Shown piece after piece: positions 1 to 7,200 of a DNA stretch of 10,024 nt. The translations under genes were made by a program, and so were the position numbers. Location: contig JACQJE010000014.1 of the NCBI GenBank assembly GCA_016205125.1, positions 1 to 10,024 on the forward strand, written 5' to 3'. Source of the stretch: Deltaproteobacteria bacterium (GTDB lineage Bacteria; Bdellovibrionota; O2-12-FULL-43-9; JACQJE01). Each line of letters opens with the position of its first letter. Position 1 is the stretch's first letter. The notes under the pieces were generated by a model. That model was given only the letters and a program-made list of their open reading frames with translations, made no database searches and was not told the origin of the DNA.

Positions 1-20
1 GTCAATAGGATTGTCTTCAT
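1..20 (-). CDS. 5' end of a divergent gene, product unknown (partial)
   Basis: Read on the minus strand, an ATG at 20-18 is preceded by AAGGAGGG (33-26) with a 5-nt spacer, a near-perfect ribosome binding site. The visible codons give MKTILL followed by a probable Thr before the window edge. This is too little to assign a family. Many NAD-dependent epimerases and other Rossmann-type proteins start this way, but so do unrelated proteins. The gene would be transcribed away from the metal-efflux operon, making 21-175 a divergent intergenic region. The call rests on the ribosome binding site and start alone. Confidence 0.5.
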
Positions 21-117
21 CTTTACCCTCCTTAGTAGAAAAAATCTGCTCATTGATTAAATGATACTCTAAATAGAAGAGAAAAAATAGGGACAGACCT
101 CAATTTTCCATTTTTGC
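21..117. other. divergent intergenic region, no gene seen
   Basis: This AT-rich stretch separates the minus-strand start at 20 from the promoter of the efflux operon. I see no ORF or strong hairpin. The block at about 82-115 (poly-A, then TAGGGACAGACCTC, then an AT-rich run) resembles short intergenic sequence I associate with remnants near REP-associated transposases in environmental bacteria. That is an impression and could not be checked here. Confidence 0.35.
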
Positions 118-146
118 TTGACAATTCGGAGGACCCTCCCCATAAT
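118..146 (+). promoter_or_regulatory. sigma70-type promoter of the efflux operon
   Basis: TTGACA (118-123, perfect -35) is followed after 17 bases by CATAAT (141-146, five of six -10 matches). Transcription would start near 153, giving a leader of about 20 nt before the ATG at 176. A short dyad, GGAGG-AC-CCTCC (128-139), sits in the middle of the spacer. That is where MerR-family copper regulators bind, although their promoters usually have a longer spacer (19-20 bp). The promoter is well supported by sequence; the operator role is inference. Confidence 0.65.
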
Positions 147-175
147 GACTTTCAATTGAAAAAGGGTCAAGTCCA

Positions 176-586
176 ATGCAAGGATGGAAATTTAGAAAAG
201 TCATTCGCTGTTTAGTCTGCGCGGCTCTTTTGGTTTTTCCGATCAGCCTCTCTGTCCTCTGTCCTGATCTTTCCTTTGCAGTTCAGAACGAAACGCGGCA
301 CGAAGCAGATCTTCACTGTGCTTCTGCACTACCTTCAGGCCAGCAGGGCCAAGAAACTGACCGATCAGAGGGTCGCTGTCTCATTCATTGCGCTCTTCTT
401 TCATCGATCCCCTCTTCACCTGGGGGGAACGTCGATCGCGTTTCGGCAGATTCTTTTGCCATCGATCTTCCTCTTCCGAGTCAGTTGCTTCTTTCAAACA
501 GCTCACATTTACCGATCCTTTCTCACTACGAATGCGAACCCAAAACCATCCCAATTTATCTCTCTTCCTGCTCTTTTCTGCTCTGA
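176..586 (+). CDS. small secreted Cys/His-containing protein, unknown function
   Basis: The product is 136 residues. The N-terminus is a convincing signal peptide: basic n-region (WKFRK), hydrophobic core at about residues 11-29, and a likely cleavage after SFA (about residue 35). The mature part is polar and has Cys and His in close groups (H42, H47, C48 and C68, H71, C72), which could bind a metal ion. It has no domain I recognise. It is the first gene behind the promoter at 118-146 and precedes a cusCBA-type operon, where small periplasmic metal-binding or sensing proteins are common. A role in copper or silver handling is inferred from position. The ATG at 176 follows AAAGGG (160-165) with a rather long spacer. 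An overlapping ORF in another frame (276-623) lacks comparable features. The gene may be lineage-specific. Confidence 0.5.
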   Translation: MQGWKFRKVIRCLVCAALLVFPISLSVLCPDLSFAVQNETRHEADLHCASALPSGQQGQETDRSEGRCLIHCALLSSIPSSPGGNVDRVSADSFAIDLPLPSQLLLSNSSHLPILSHYECEPKTIPIYLSSCSFLL

Positions 587-629
587 TTTTTTTCAGATTT
601 TAAGTTGCGCTTTTGTACGATAGAAATCG

Positions 630-647
630 TTTTAAACTCGTTTAAAA
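630..647. repeat. AT-rich palindrome, candidate operator
   Basis: TTTTAAAC and GTTTAAAA form perfect 8-bp arms around a 2-bp centre (TC), 10 bases before the ribosome binding site of the gene at 669. The size and symmetry suit a dimeric regulator binding site. As RNA it would be a weak AT hairpin with an impossible 2-nt loop, so a DNA-level role is more likely. No clear -35/-10 pair for a separate promoter could be placed around it. Confidence 0.4.
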
Positions 648-668
648 AAAATGATTAGGAGTTGAGTC

Positions 669-1076
669 ATGAAAAATATCAAATGGACATTATTCGCGAT
701 CTTCTTTCTTACCTATGCACCACGGGGTTCTGATGCCTCAGTCACCCATGATGGGGGAGACTTCATATTGAAGTCAGAGATACACTATTCATGGGAGTCC
801 CCCTTTGAGGCTGAAGGTGAGCTCAGATGTGAGCATTGTGACCTGGGAGTTAGCGACAAATGCCAATTTCAGCTCACTGAATCTGAGACAGGAGAGGTCT
901 TTCATTTAGAGACTTCGGAGAAGCTGGCGGCACTTTACCATGAAGGACAAAAAGAGATCTTCGTGAAAGGAAAGCGCGTCGAAGGCCTCTTTTCAGACAG
1001 GCTGATTGTGGAGCATGCTCACATCGCCCAGAAAGAGGGTCTCACCCACAAAGGGGAGGACGCTTCTCAAAATTAA
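669..1076 (+). CDS. small secreted protein with C-x2-C-x7-C motif
   Basis: The product is 135 residues and starts at ATG 669 behind AGGAG (657-661, 7-nt spacer). A signal peptide is clear: MKNIKW, a hydrophobic run to about residue 18, and a likely cleavage after SDA (residue 23). The mature protein contains a GELRCEHC segment with C54, C57 and a further C65, then a short beta-rich region ending in FVKGKRVEG, and a His-containing tail (HAH at about 116-118, H127). This pattern (Gly-x-Leu-x-Cys-x-x-Cys, a conserved later Cys, closing VxGxxV-like strand) resembles small periplasmic proteins such as DUF6370; I cannot confirm membership. Its place between the operon promoter and the outer-membrane factor suggests a periplasmic metal-binding accessory of the efflux system. 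The signal peptide resembles that of the following gene (W..xFAIxFL...RGS). Confidence 0.7.
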   Translation: MKNIKWTLFAIFFLTYAPRGSDASVTHDGGDFILKSEIHYSWESPFEAEGELRCEHCDLGVSDKCQFQLTESETGEVFHLETSEKLAALYHEGQKEIFVKGKRVEGLFSDRLIVEHAHIAQKEGLTHKGEDASQN

Positions 1077-1112
1077 AAAGGGGATTCTTCGAATCCACCT
1101 CCGTTGCTATGG

Positions 1113-1149
1113 CGTTTCCAGGGGGCGTTTCTTTTGCCCCCTGGAAACG
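1113..1149. terminator. strong 14-bp perfect hairpin without a U-tract
   Basis: CGTTTCCAGGGGGC (1113-1126) and its exact complement (1136-1149) flank a 9-nt loop. The stem is GC-rich at the loop end and very stable. It is followed by AAAAGTG rather than a T-run on the plus strand, and no T-run lies beyond it on the minus strand either, so it is not a canonical intrinsic terminator. It may act as a processing or mRNA-stabilising stem that sets different levels of the small secreted proteins and the efflux genes, or as an attenuator, or it may be a dispersed palindromic repeat. Confidence 0.5.
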
Positions 1150-1227
1150 AAAAGTGTGCTAAACAGTAAAGAAAACAAAATGTTATCCGATAATATGAGA
1201 GGAGAAATACAAGGGATGTATGACGAC

Positions 1228-1234
1228 AAGGAGG
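1228..1234 (+). promoter_or_regulatory. ribosome binding site deciding the start at 1243
   Basis: AAGGAGG lies 8 nt before GTG 1243 and is the best Shine-Dalgarno for the outer-membrane factor. A second purine-rich block, AGGAGA at 1450-1455, lies just before the hydrophobic signal segment but has no in-frame ATG, GTG or TTG behind it (the GTG at 1458-1460 is out of frame). Confidence 0.6.
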
Positions 1235-1242
1235 TTCTCCTC

Positions 1243-2802
1243 GTGAAACCATGGAAAACGCGCGCTTTGGCAAGGTTGTACCTTTTTCCAAAATCCACCC
1301 ACCTTCAGTGCGACAGCCGAAGATCCACCGGCGACGAGGCGCGTGGAGGCGAGCGAAGTGGATGCTCCTTCACCTGCGCGAGCCGAAACCGAGCGGAGAC
1401 TAATGGCGCAAAGCAAGGCAGGACACAGTGTTATGAGTCGGAGCGTCCGAGGAGACGGTGGATCGAGGTTTTTGCCATCCTCTTCCTCCTCATCTGGTCG
1501 AGTCGAGGGTCGGGTGAAGAGATTTCAGAGAAATTAGAGACACTCCACGCAGGCACCCCCACCCTAACCCTCCCCCATCAAGGGGGAGGGAATAATTTTT
1601 CCGAATCCATAAAGCTTGAAGATCTGATTCAGATCGCGCTTGAAAAAAACCCGGACGTTATTGCGGCACGCGAAGAGTGGGCTGCCGCTAAAAAGCGGGT
1701 CTGGATTGACACGGGACTCTCTGATCCGACGGCCGGTTACGACATCATGGGGGCGATGCGCGAAACGAGAGTGGGGCCGGAAAAGCACCGCTTCATGGTC
1801 GAACAGGAGATTCCCTTTCCATGGAAACTCTATGAAAAAGGAAAAATGGCATCTGAAGGGGCAAAGGCGGCGCACGCGCGCTACCGGGCTGTTGAAAGGG
1901 ACGTGATCACCTCAATTAAAAGATTCTATTACGACCTCTATTTCACAGATGCATCGATTGCGGTCGTAGAAAAAGTCAAAGAAATTATGAAGCGCATTGA
2001 GCGCGTCGCCGCGGCACGCTATGCCAGCCTGACGGGGGGGCAGAGGGATGTCGTAAAAGCACAAATTGAAGTCGCTGTCAGTATTGAGAAGATTTACACC
2101 CTGCAGCAGATGCGGGAGAGTATTGTTGCGATGCTCAACGCACTCCTCGACCAACCCCCTCTGACCTCCATCGGGCGAGCGGTCGAGCCTGAAAAACCTG
2201 TTTTAAAAACGCCGTTGAGCGAACTGATTGATCTGGCTCTTCAGAATCGTCAGGAGATCCAGGAAATGGAAGCCCTGGTGGAAAAGAGCAGGCATGCAAA
2301 GAGGCTCGCCAAATGGAGTTATATTCCTGATTTGAAAGCCGGTTTTGAATACACCTGGGTCGATTCTGGAACGACCAGTGACCCGATGGATGGGAGGGAT
2401 CAGTGGATGTTCCCGCTTCGGATCACGATTCCGCTCTGGCAGAACCGCATTATCCCGGAAATCCAGGAAGCCAGGCGCAATCTCCTCGCGACAGAGGCGA
2501 GGCTGGCGCGCGCAAAAAATCAGACCTACTTTGAAGTCAGGGACGCCTATTCCAAATTAGATGCGTCACTCAAGATGGCCACTCTGTACGAGACCTCTGT
2601 CATTCCGCAGGCCAAAATCGCTCTCTCATCGGATCAGGCTGGTTATGAGGCAGGAAAAGAGGAGTTCATCAATTTGCTCGATAGTGAGAGGATCTTTCTC
2701 AATGCACAGCTCTCTTATGTTCAATTTGTGACAGAGGCGCTCAAGAATAATGCAGATCTGGTCAGATCCACAGGACTCGATCTCGGCGTTCCGCGAAAAT
2801 AA
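1243..2802 (+). CDS. cusC: CusC/TolC-type outer-membrane efflux protein
   Basis: This is the outer-membrane channel of the tripartite heavy-metal efflux pump; trimers form a beta-barrel plus a periplasmic alpha-helical tunnel. From GTG 1243 the product is 519 residues. Two outer-membrane-efflux repeats are visible, at about residues 123-320 (opening IKLEDLIQIALEKNPDV) and 323-519 (opening TPLSELIDLALQNR), each with long heptad-like helices. The second includes FPLRITIPLW and the late GYEAGKEEFINLLDSE segment typical of metal-efflux TolC relatives. The hydrophobic signal core is at about 74-88 (IEVFAILFLLIW). Ahead of it lie some 70 Arg/Cys/Ser-rich residues unlike any TolC N-terminus, and residues of about 109-116 come from a palindromic repeat, so the 5' end looks remodelled by insertions. 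The stop is 9 nt before the adaptor gene. The family is certain; the start is uncertain. Confidence 0.88.
   Translation: MKPWKTRALARLYLFPKSTHLQCDSRRSTGDEARGGERSGCSFTCASRNRAETNGAKQGRTQCYESERPRRRWIEVFAILFLLIWSSRGSGEEISEKLETLHAGTPTLTLPHQGGGNNFSESIKLEDLIQIALEKNPDVIAAREEWAAAKKRVWIDTGLSDPTAGYDIMGAMRETRVGPEKHRFMVEQEIPFPWKLYEKGKMASEGAKAAHARYRAVERDVITSIKRFYYDLYFTDASIAVVEKVKEIMKRIERVAAARYASLTGGQRDVVKAQIEVAVSIEKIYTLQQMRESIVAMLNALLDQPPLTSIGRAVEPEKPVLKTPLSELIDLALQNRQEIQEMEALVEKSRHAKRLAKWSYIPDLKAGFEYTWVDSGTTSDPMDGRDQWMFPLRITIPLWQNRIIPEIQEARRNLLATEARLARAKNQTYFEVRDAYSKLDASLKMATLYETSVIPQAKIALSSDQAGYEAGKEEFINLLDSERIFLNAQLSYVQFVTEALKNNADLVRSTGLDLGVPRK
1288..1461 (+). other. probable inserted or non-native segment in the leader of the outer-membrane factor
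   Basis: Between the start codon region and the signal core, the reading frame encodes an Arg-, Cys- and Ser-rich low-complexity stretch that is not TolC-like. The DNA is GC-rich with recurring GAGCG/GAAAC-type words, and the alternative frame is also open from 1343 to 1537. This is what a non-coding repeat captured in frame would look like. Boundaries are approximate and no flanking target duplication could be fixed by eye. Confidence 0.35.
1555..1590. repeat. GC-rich palindromic (REP-like) repeat within the coding region
   Basis: CCCTCCCCC (1568-1576) and GGGGGAGGG (1582-1590) are perfect 9-bp arms around ATCAA, preceded by CACCCCCACCCTAA. The CCCTAACCCTCCCCC...GGGGGAGGG form is a familiar dispersed palindromic element of bacterial genomes, usually intergenic. 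Here it is translated (as TLTLPHQGGG) in the linker between the signal segment and the mature domain of the outer-membrane factor, where extra residues are likely to be tolerated. Confidence 0.65.
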
Positions 2803-2811
2803 GGAGGGAAT

Positions 2812-4218
2812 GTGTTCAATCTTAAATTAAAACGAAATTATCTTCTTGTCGGAGTGCTCTCCACTGCTCTTCTCAGCGGGGGCATCCTCCTTTTTTCTCA
2901 GTTGGAGTCGGGAAATCATCATCAACATCGTGCTCATCAGACGCTCTACTACTGCCCCATGCATCCAGACTATACAGCGGAAAAACCTGGAAACTGCCCC
3001 ATCTGCAACATGACTCTCGTCAAAATGGAGCCATTGAGCCCCGTGGCCGCAAAAAACCCCTCGAAGAAATTGAAAGATGTCTGTTATCTCCACAAATGTC
3101 AATGTTCTCACTCCAAAAAGGGAACCTGTCCCATGATGATGATCGTGGCAAAAGAGGGGGAAAAGGTGAGCTGTCCCATCTGTGGAACGCATATTGCGGA
3201 GGCTGCTGAAACAGAGAAGAAAAAGAGGGAGCGGAAAATTCTCTTTTGGACCGATCCGATGATCCCCGGCTATAAATCGGACAAGCCGGGAAAATCTCCC
3301 ATGGGGATGGACCTCATTCCAGTCTACAGTGGCGAGGGAGAGATTGGGGGAGAAGCCAAAGAAGCTGGAGAAAGCCCGGCAGGATATGCCCTAATCCATC
3401 TTTCACCTCAAAAACAACAGTTGATTGGAATGACAACAGCCCCTGCAGAAAAGCGCCGTCTTAAAAAAGTGATCCGCACCGTCGGAACAATCGCCCACGA
3501 TCCTGATCTTTACCAGGCAGAAGCGGAATATATTCAAGCTTTAGACACCCTCAAGAAAGCGAGGGGGGGAGGAATTTCTGAAATCGTGGAACAGGCACAG
3601 CGACTCGTTGAGGCCACAGAGATCCGCCTGCGGCACATGGGGCTGAGCGAAACCATGATCCAGGAAATTGCGCAGAGAGCAGAGCCGGAAAAGAGTCTCA
3701 TTGTGCATGCCCCCGGCCACCCGGTCTGGGTCTACGCGAAAATTTATGAGTACGAACTCCCCGACGTCAAAGTGGGACAAGTTGCAGTCATAGAGATCCC
3801 TTCTCTCCCTGGAACCACCTTAAAGGGGGAAATCCGCGCCATCGATACGGTGGTCGATCCGGCAACCCGAACGACACGTATCCGCGCCCGCCTTCTCAGC
3901 GCGCCTGAGGCCGTCAGACCAGACATGTATATCAATGTCGTCATCGACATCGATGTGGGAGAAGTCCTCACGATTCCTGGAGAAGCGCTCTTCGATACCG
4001 GAACGAAGAGCATCGTCTTTGTCGCGAAAGAAAAGGGGTTGTTTGAACCTCGTGAAGTGGTCGTCGGAACGAGAACGGACGAATTTTACGAAATCAAAAG
4101 CGGGATTGCTCCGGGTGAACACGTTGTCACCAGCGGGAATTTCCTAATCGACTCCGAGAGCCGGCTGAAAGGCGCGCTTCAAAAGGGAAAAGGGGGAGGT
4201 GAGCCTCATGTCCACTGA
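2812..4218 (+). CDS. cusB: CusB-type periplasmic adaptor with metal-binding modules
   Basis: This membrane-fusion protein joins the RND pump to the outer-membrane channel and can hand metal to the pump. It is 468 residues from GTG 2812; AAGGAGGG (2801-2808) lies just before it, and the overlapping ATG at 2810 is out of frame. An N-terminal membrane anchor or signal (about 10-29) is followed by a His-rich patch (36-42). A heavy-metal-binding domain at 46-73 has YYCPMHP and CPICNM (C48, H51, C62, C65). A Cys-rich stretch at 91-124 has C91, C96, C98, C106, C121 and C124. A second, Cys-less module at 143-172 has DPMIPG and SPMGMDLIPVY, typical of CusB. The barrel-sandwich, hairpin and beta-barrel regions follow, then a C-terminal HVH. 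The middle Cys block is unusual for CusB. Its 3' end overlaps the pump gene by 11 nt. Copper or silver is the likely substrate. Confidence 0.93.
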   Translation: MFNLKLKRNYLLVGVLSTALLSGGILLFSQLESGNHHQHRAHQTLYYCPMHPDYTAEKPGNCPICNMTLVKMEPLSPVAAKNPSKKLKDVCYLHKCQCSHSKKGTCPMMMIVAKEGEKVSCPICGTHIAEAAETEKKKRERKILFWTDPMIPGYKSDKPGKSPMGMDLIPVYSGEGEIGGEAKEAGESPAGYALIHLSPQKQQLIGMTTAPAEKRRLKKVIRTVGTIAHDPDLYQAEAEYIQALDTLKKARGGGISEIVEQAQRLVEATEIRLRHMGLSETMIQEIAQRAEPEKSLIVHAPGHPVWVYAKIYEYELPDVKVGQVAVIEIPSLPGTTLKGEIRAIDTVVDPATRTTRIRARLLSAPEAVRPDMYINVVIDIDVGEVLTIPGEALFDTGTKSIVFVAKEKGLFEPREVVVGTRTDEFYEIKSGIAPGEHVVTSGNFLIDSESRLKGALQKGKGGGEPHVH

Positions 4219-7200
4219 TCCCGGGAAGAGAAAAGAGGGGTTTATTGAGCGCGTCATCGAATTTTCAGCAAAGAACAAGTTTCTGATTCTGATTTTTGTC
4301 GCGCTTGCGATGGCCGCGGCGTTCTGGTCGATCAAAAATATTCCGCTCGACGCCCTGCCGGACCTCTCTGACACACAGGTGATTATCTATTCCCGCTGGG
4401 ACCGGAGCCCGGATATTATTGAAGATCAGGTGACCTACCCCATCGTCACTGCACTGCTCGGCGCACCTAAAGTGAAAGCGATTCGCGGTTTTTCCGATTT
4501 CGGTTTCTCCTATGTCTATGTCATTTTTAAAGACGGGACAGATATCTACTGGGCCAGAAGCCGGACTCTCGAATACCTGAGCAAGATTATTCCCCGCCTT
4601 CCCCAGGGGGTCCAGACGGAATTGGGGCCCGATGCCACAGGTGTCGGATGGGTTTTTCAATATGCGCTCGTCGACAAGAGCGGCAGGCACAACTTGCAGG
4701 AGATTCGCTCTTTCCAGGACTGGTACCTCCGCTATCATCTCCAGAGTGTGCCGGGTGTCGCTGAGGTCGCCTCTCTCGGGGGATTTGTCAAACAGTATCA
4801 GATCACGATCGATCCCAATCGCCTCCAGTCTTACGACATTCCGCTCACCACTGTGATTGAAGCGATCCGAAACGGGAACCAGGAGGTCGGAGGCCGCCTG
4901 GTTGAATTCTCCGGCGCGGAATACATGGTGCGGGGGAGAGGTTATGCCAAGAACGTCGAAGATCTGAAAGAGATTGTCGTCGGCACGGACAAGATGGGAA
5001 CCCCTGTTCTCGTCAAACATGTCGGGCGTGTTGCGCTTGGACCAGAGATCCGCCGAGGTTTGGCCGATCTCGATGGGGAGGGGGATGTTGTCACCGGCAC
5101 TGTTATCATGCGCTACGGAGAAAACGCGCTCAAAGTCATAGAAAGAGTGAAAAAGAGGATTGAAGAGGTAAAAGGCTCCTTCCCCCCCGGCATTGAACTC
5201 GTTGTCACGTATGACCGCTCCAACCTGATCCTTCGCGCGATTAACACTCTGAAACACCAGCTGGTGGAGGAGATGATCGTCGTCAGCCTCGTCATTCTCC
5301 TCTTTCTCTGGCATTTTCCATCGGCAATTATCCCCATTGTCACGATTCCGATTGCCGTCCTTCTCTCTTTTATTCCTCTCTACGGAATGCGGCTCACCTC
5401 CAACATCATGTCGCTCGCCGGGATCGCAATCTCCATCGGGGTTTTGGTTGACGGCGCTATCGTCGAAGTGGAAAACGCCTACAAGCGCCTTGAGCAGTGG
5501 ATTGCAGGCGGAAGAGTGGGGGATTTCCACGCCATTCGCCTCAAAGCCCTCAAAGAAGTCGGCCCATCAGTCTTCTTTTCTCTGCTCGTCATTGCAGTCG
5601 CCTTCATGCCGATCTTTACCCTTGTCGATCAGGAAGGACGCCTCTTTAAGCCATTGGCCTGGGGAAAGAACCTCGCCATGTTCATCGCCGCCATCCTCGC
5701 CGTCACGCTGGATCCCGCCATGCGGATGCTTTTTACCAGAATGGATCCGCTCCGGCTCAAGTGGCCCTGGCTTTCAAAAGCGGCCACCACACTGGCGGTG
5801 GGAACTTATTACGAAGAAGAGAAACATCCTGTCAGCCGGGTCCTTTTTAAAGTCTACGAACCGGCTTGCCGGTGGGTTTTGCGTCATAAAAAAGCAACCA
5901 TCCTCACCGCTCTCGGCCTTATCTTGACGACTCTCCCTCTCTTCTTCAAATTAGGCTCTGAATTCATGCCTCCTCTGTGGGAGGGAACGATTCTCTACAT
6001 GCCAACCACACTCCCCGGTATCTCTGTCACAGAAGCTGAAAAACTCCTCCAGAAGCAGGATCAGATCCTGAAAAGCTTTCCGGAAGTCGAGCGGGTCTTC
6101 GGAAAGTCCGGTCGAATCGAAAGCTCCACGGACCCAGCTCCGTTCTCAATGATGGAAACCGTTGTCGTTTTGAAGCCGGAAAGGGAGTGGAGAAAGAAGA
6201 AGCGCTTCTATTCCTGGATTCCCGACTTCATGGAGTGGCCGCTGCGGAAATTCTGGCCCGATCACATCACCCATGAACAATTGATCACCGAAATGAATGA
6301 AATCCTCCAAATCCCCGGGGCAACCAACGCATGGACGATGCCGATCAAGAACCGCATCGACATGCTCTCCACCGGGGTGAGAACCCCCATCGGCATCAAG
6401 GTCCTTGGAGACGATCTAAAAAAAGTGGAAGAGATTGGCACCCATCTCGAGATGATTTTGAAAGAGATATCCGGGACCCGCAGTGTCTATGCAGAGCGGG
6501 TTGCCGGGGGCTATTTTCTCGATTTTGATCTGAAGCGGGAAGAACTTGCCCGATATGGGCTCTCCATCGCGGATGTCCAGACCATTATTGTATCCGCCAT
6601 AGGCGGGGAAAACATTACGACAACCGTTGAAGGAAGAGAGAGATACCCTGTCAACGTCCGTTACCCGAGAGCCCTTCGGGACGACCTCGATCAACTCCGC
6701 CGCGTCTTAGTCCCGACTCCCATCGGACAGCATATTCCCCTCGTACAGCTGGCAGATATTCGCCTCGTTTCAGGCGCCTCGATGATTCGCAATGAAAATG
6801 GACTCCTCGCGGGCTATGTGTACGTCGATATGGCCAACCGCGATGTCGGGAGCTACGTCAAGGAAGCCAAAGAGAGGGTGAGCAAAGAGCTCAAACTCCC
6901 CTCCGGTTACGCCCTTCTCTGGAGCGGCCAATACGAAAACATGATCCGCGTCAAGGAGCGCCTTAAAGTGGTCCTCCCGATGACCCTCTTTATCATCTGC
7001 CTCCTCCTCTATATGAATACCCGGTCGTGGGTGAAGAGCGGAATTGTCCTTCTTGCCGTCCCCTTTTCTCTGATTGGAGCTGTCTGGCTCCTCTGGATTC
7101 TTGGATACAACCTCTCGATTGCCGTCTGGGTCGGGATGATCGCACTCATGGGACTCGATGCGGAGACCGGGGTCTTCATGCTCCTCTTCCTCGACCTCTC

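Larger units (their letters stand above)
1077..1242. other. intergenic leader before the outer-membrane factor gene
   Basis: These 166 bases contain a 6-bp hairpin (GGATTC 1082-1087 with GAATCC 1091-1096), the large hairpin at 1113-1149 and the ribosome binding site for 1243. The region can be read through in the frame of the downstream gene, and start codons at 1198 and 1216 exist, but the translated residues show nothing like a coding region. Confidence 0.5.

Noticed and set aside
276..623. Alternative plus-strand frame overlapping the first small gene
   Set aside because: It lacks a signal peptide and a ribosome binding site, while the frame from 176 has both a plausible start and a clear export signal.
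1006..1242. Upstream extension of the outer-membrane factor to 1006
   Set aside because: It would overlap the end of the preceding secreted-protein gene and run through the strong hairpin; GTG 1243 has a much better ribosome binding site.
4265..5530. Long open frame of 421 codons on the minus strand
   Set aside because: It is wholly antisense to the conserved cusA-like gene, whose plus-strand protein matches its family throughout. The antisense translation is Asp/Arg/His-rich with no recognisable motif, as expected for a codon-bias shadow.
5770..6290. Apparent insertions in the RND pump relative to E. coli CusA (near residues 520-540 and 660-690)
   Set aside because: Similar extra linker segments are, to my knowledge, common in CusA relatives from environmental bacteria, and the flanking conserved motifs are intact, so they are not evidence for a new system.
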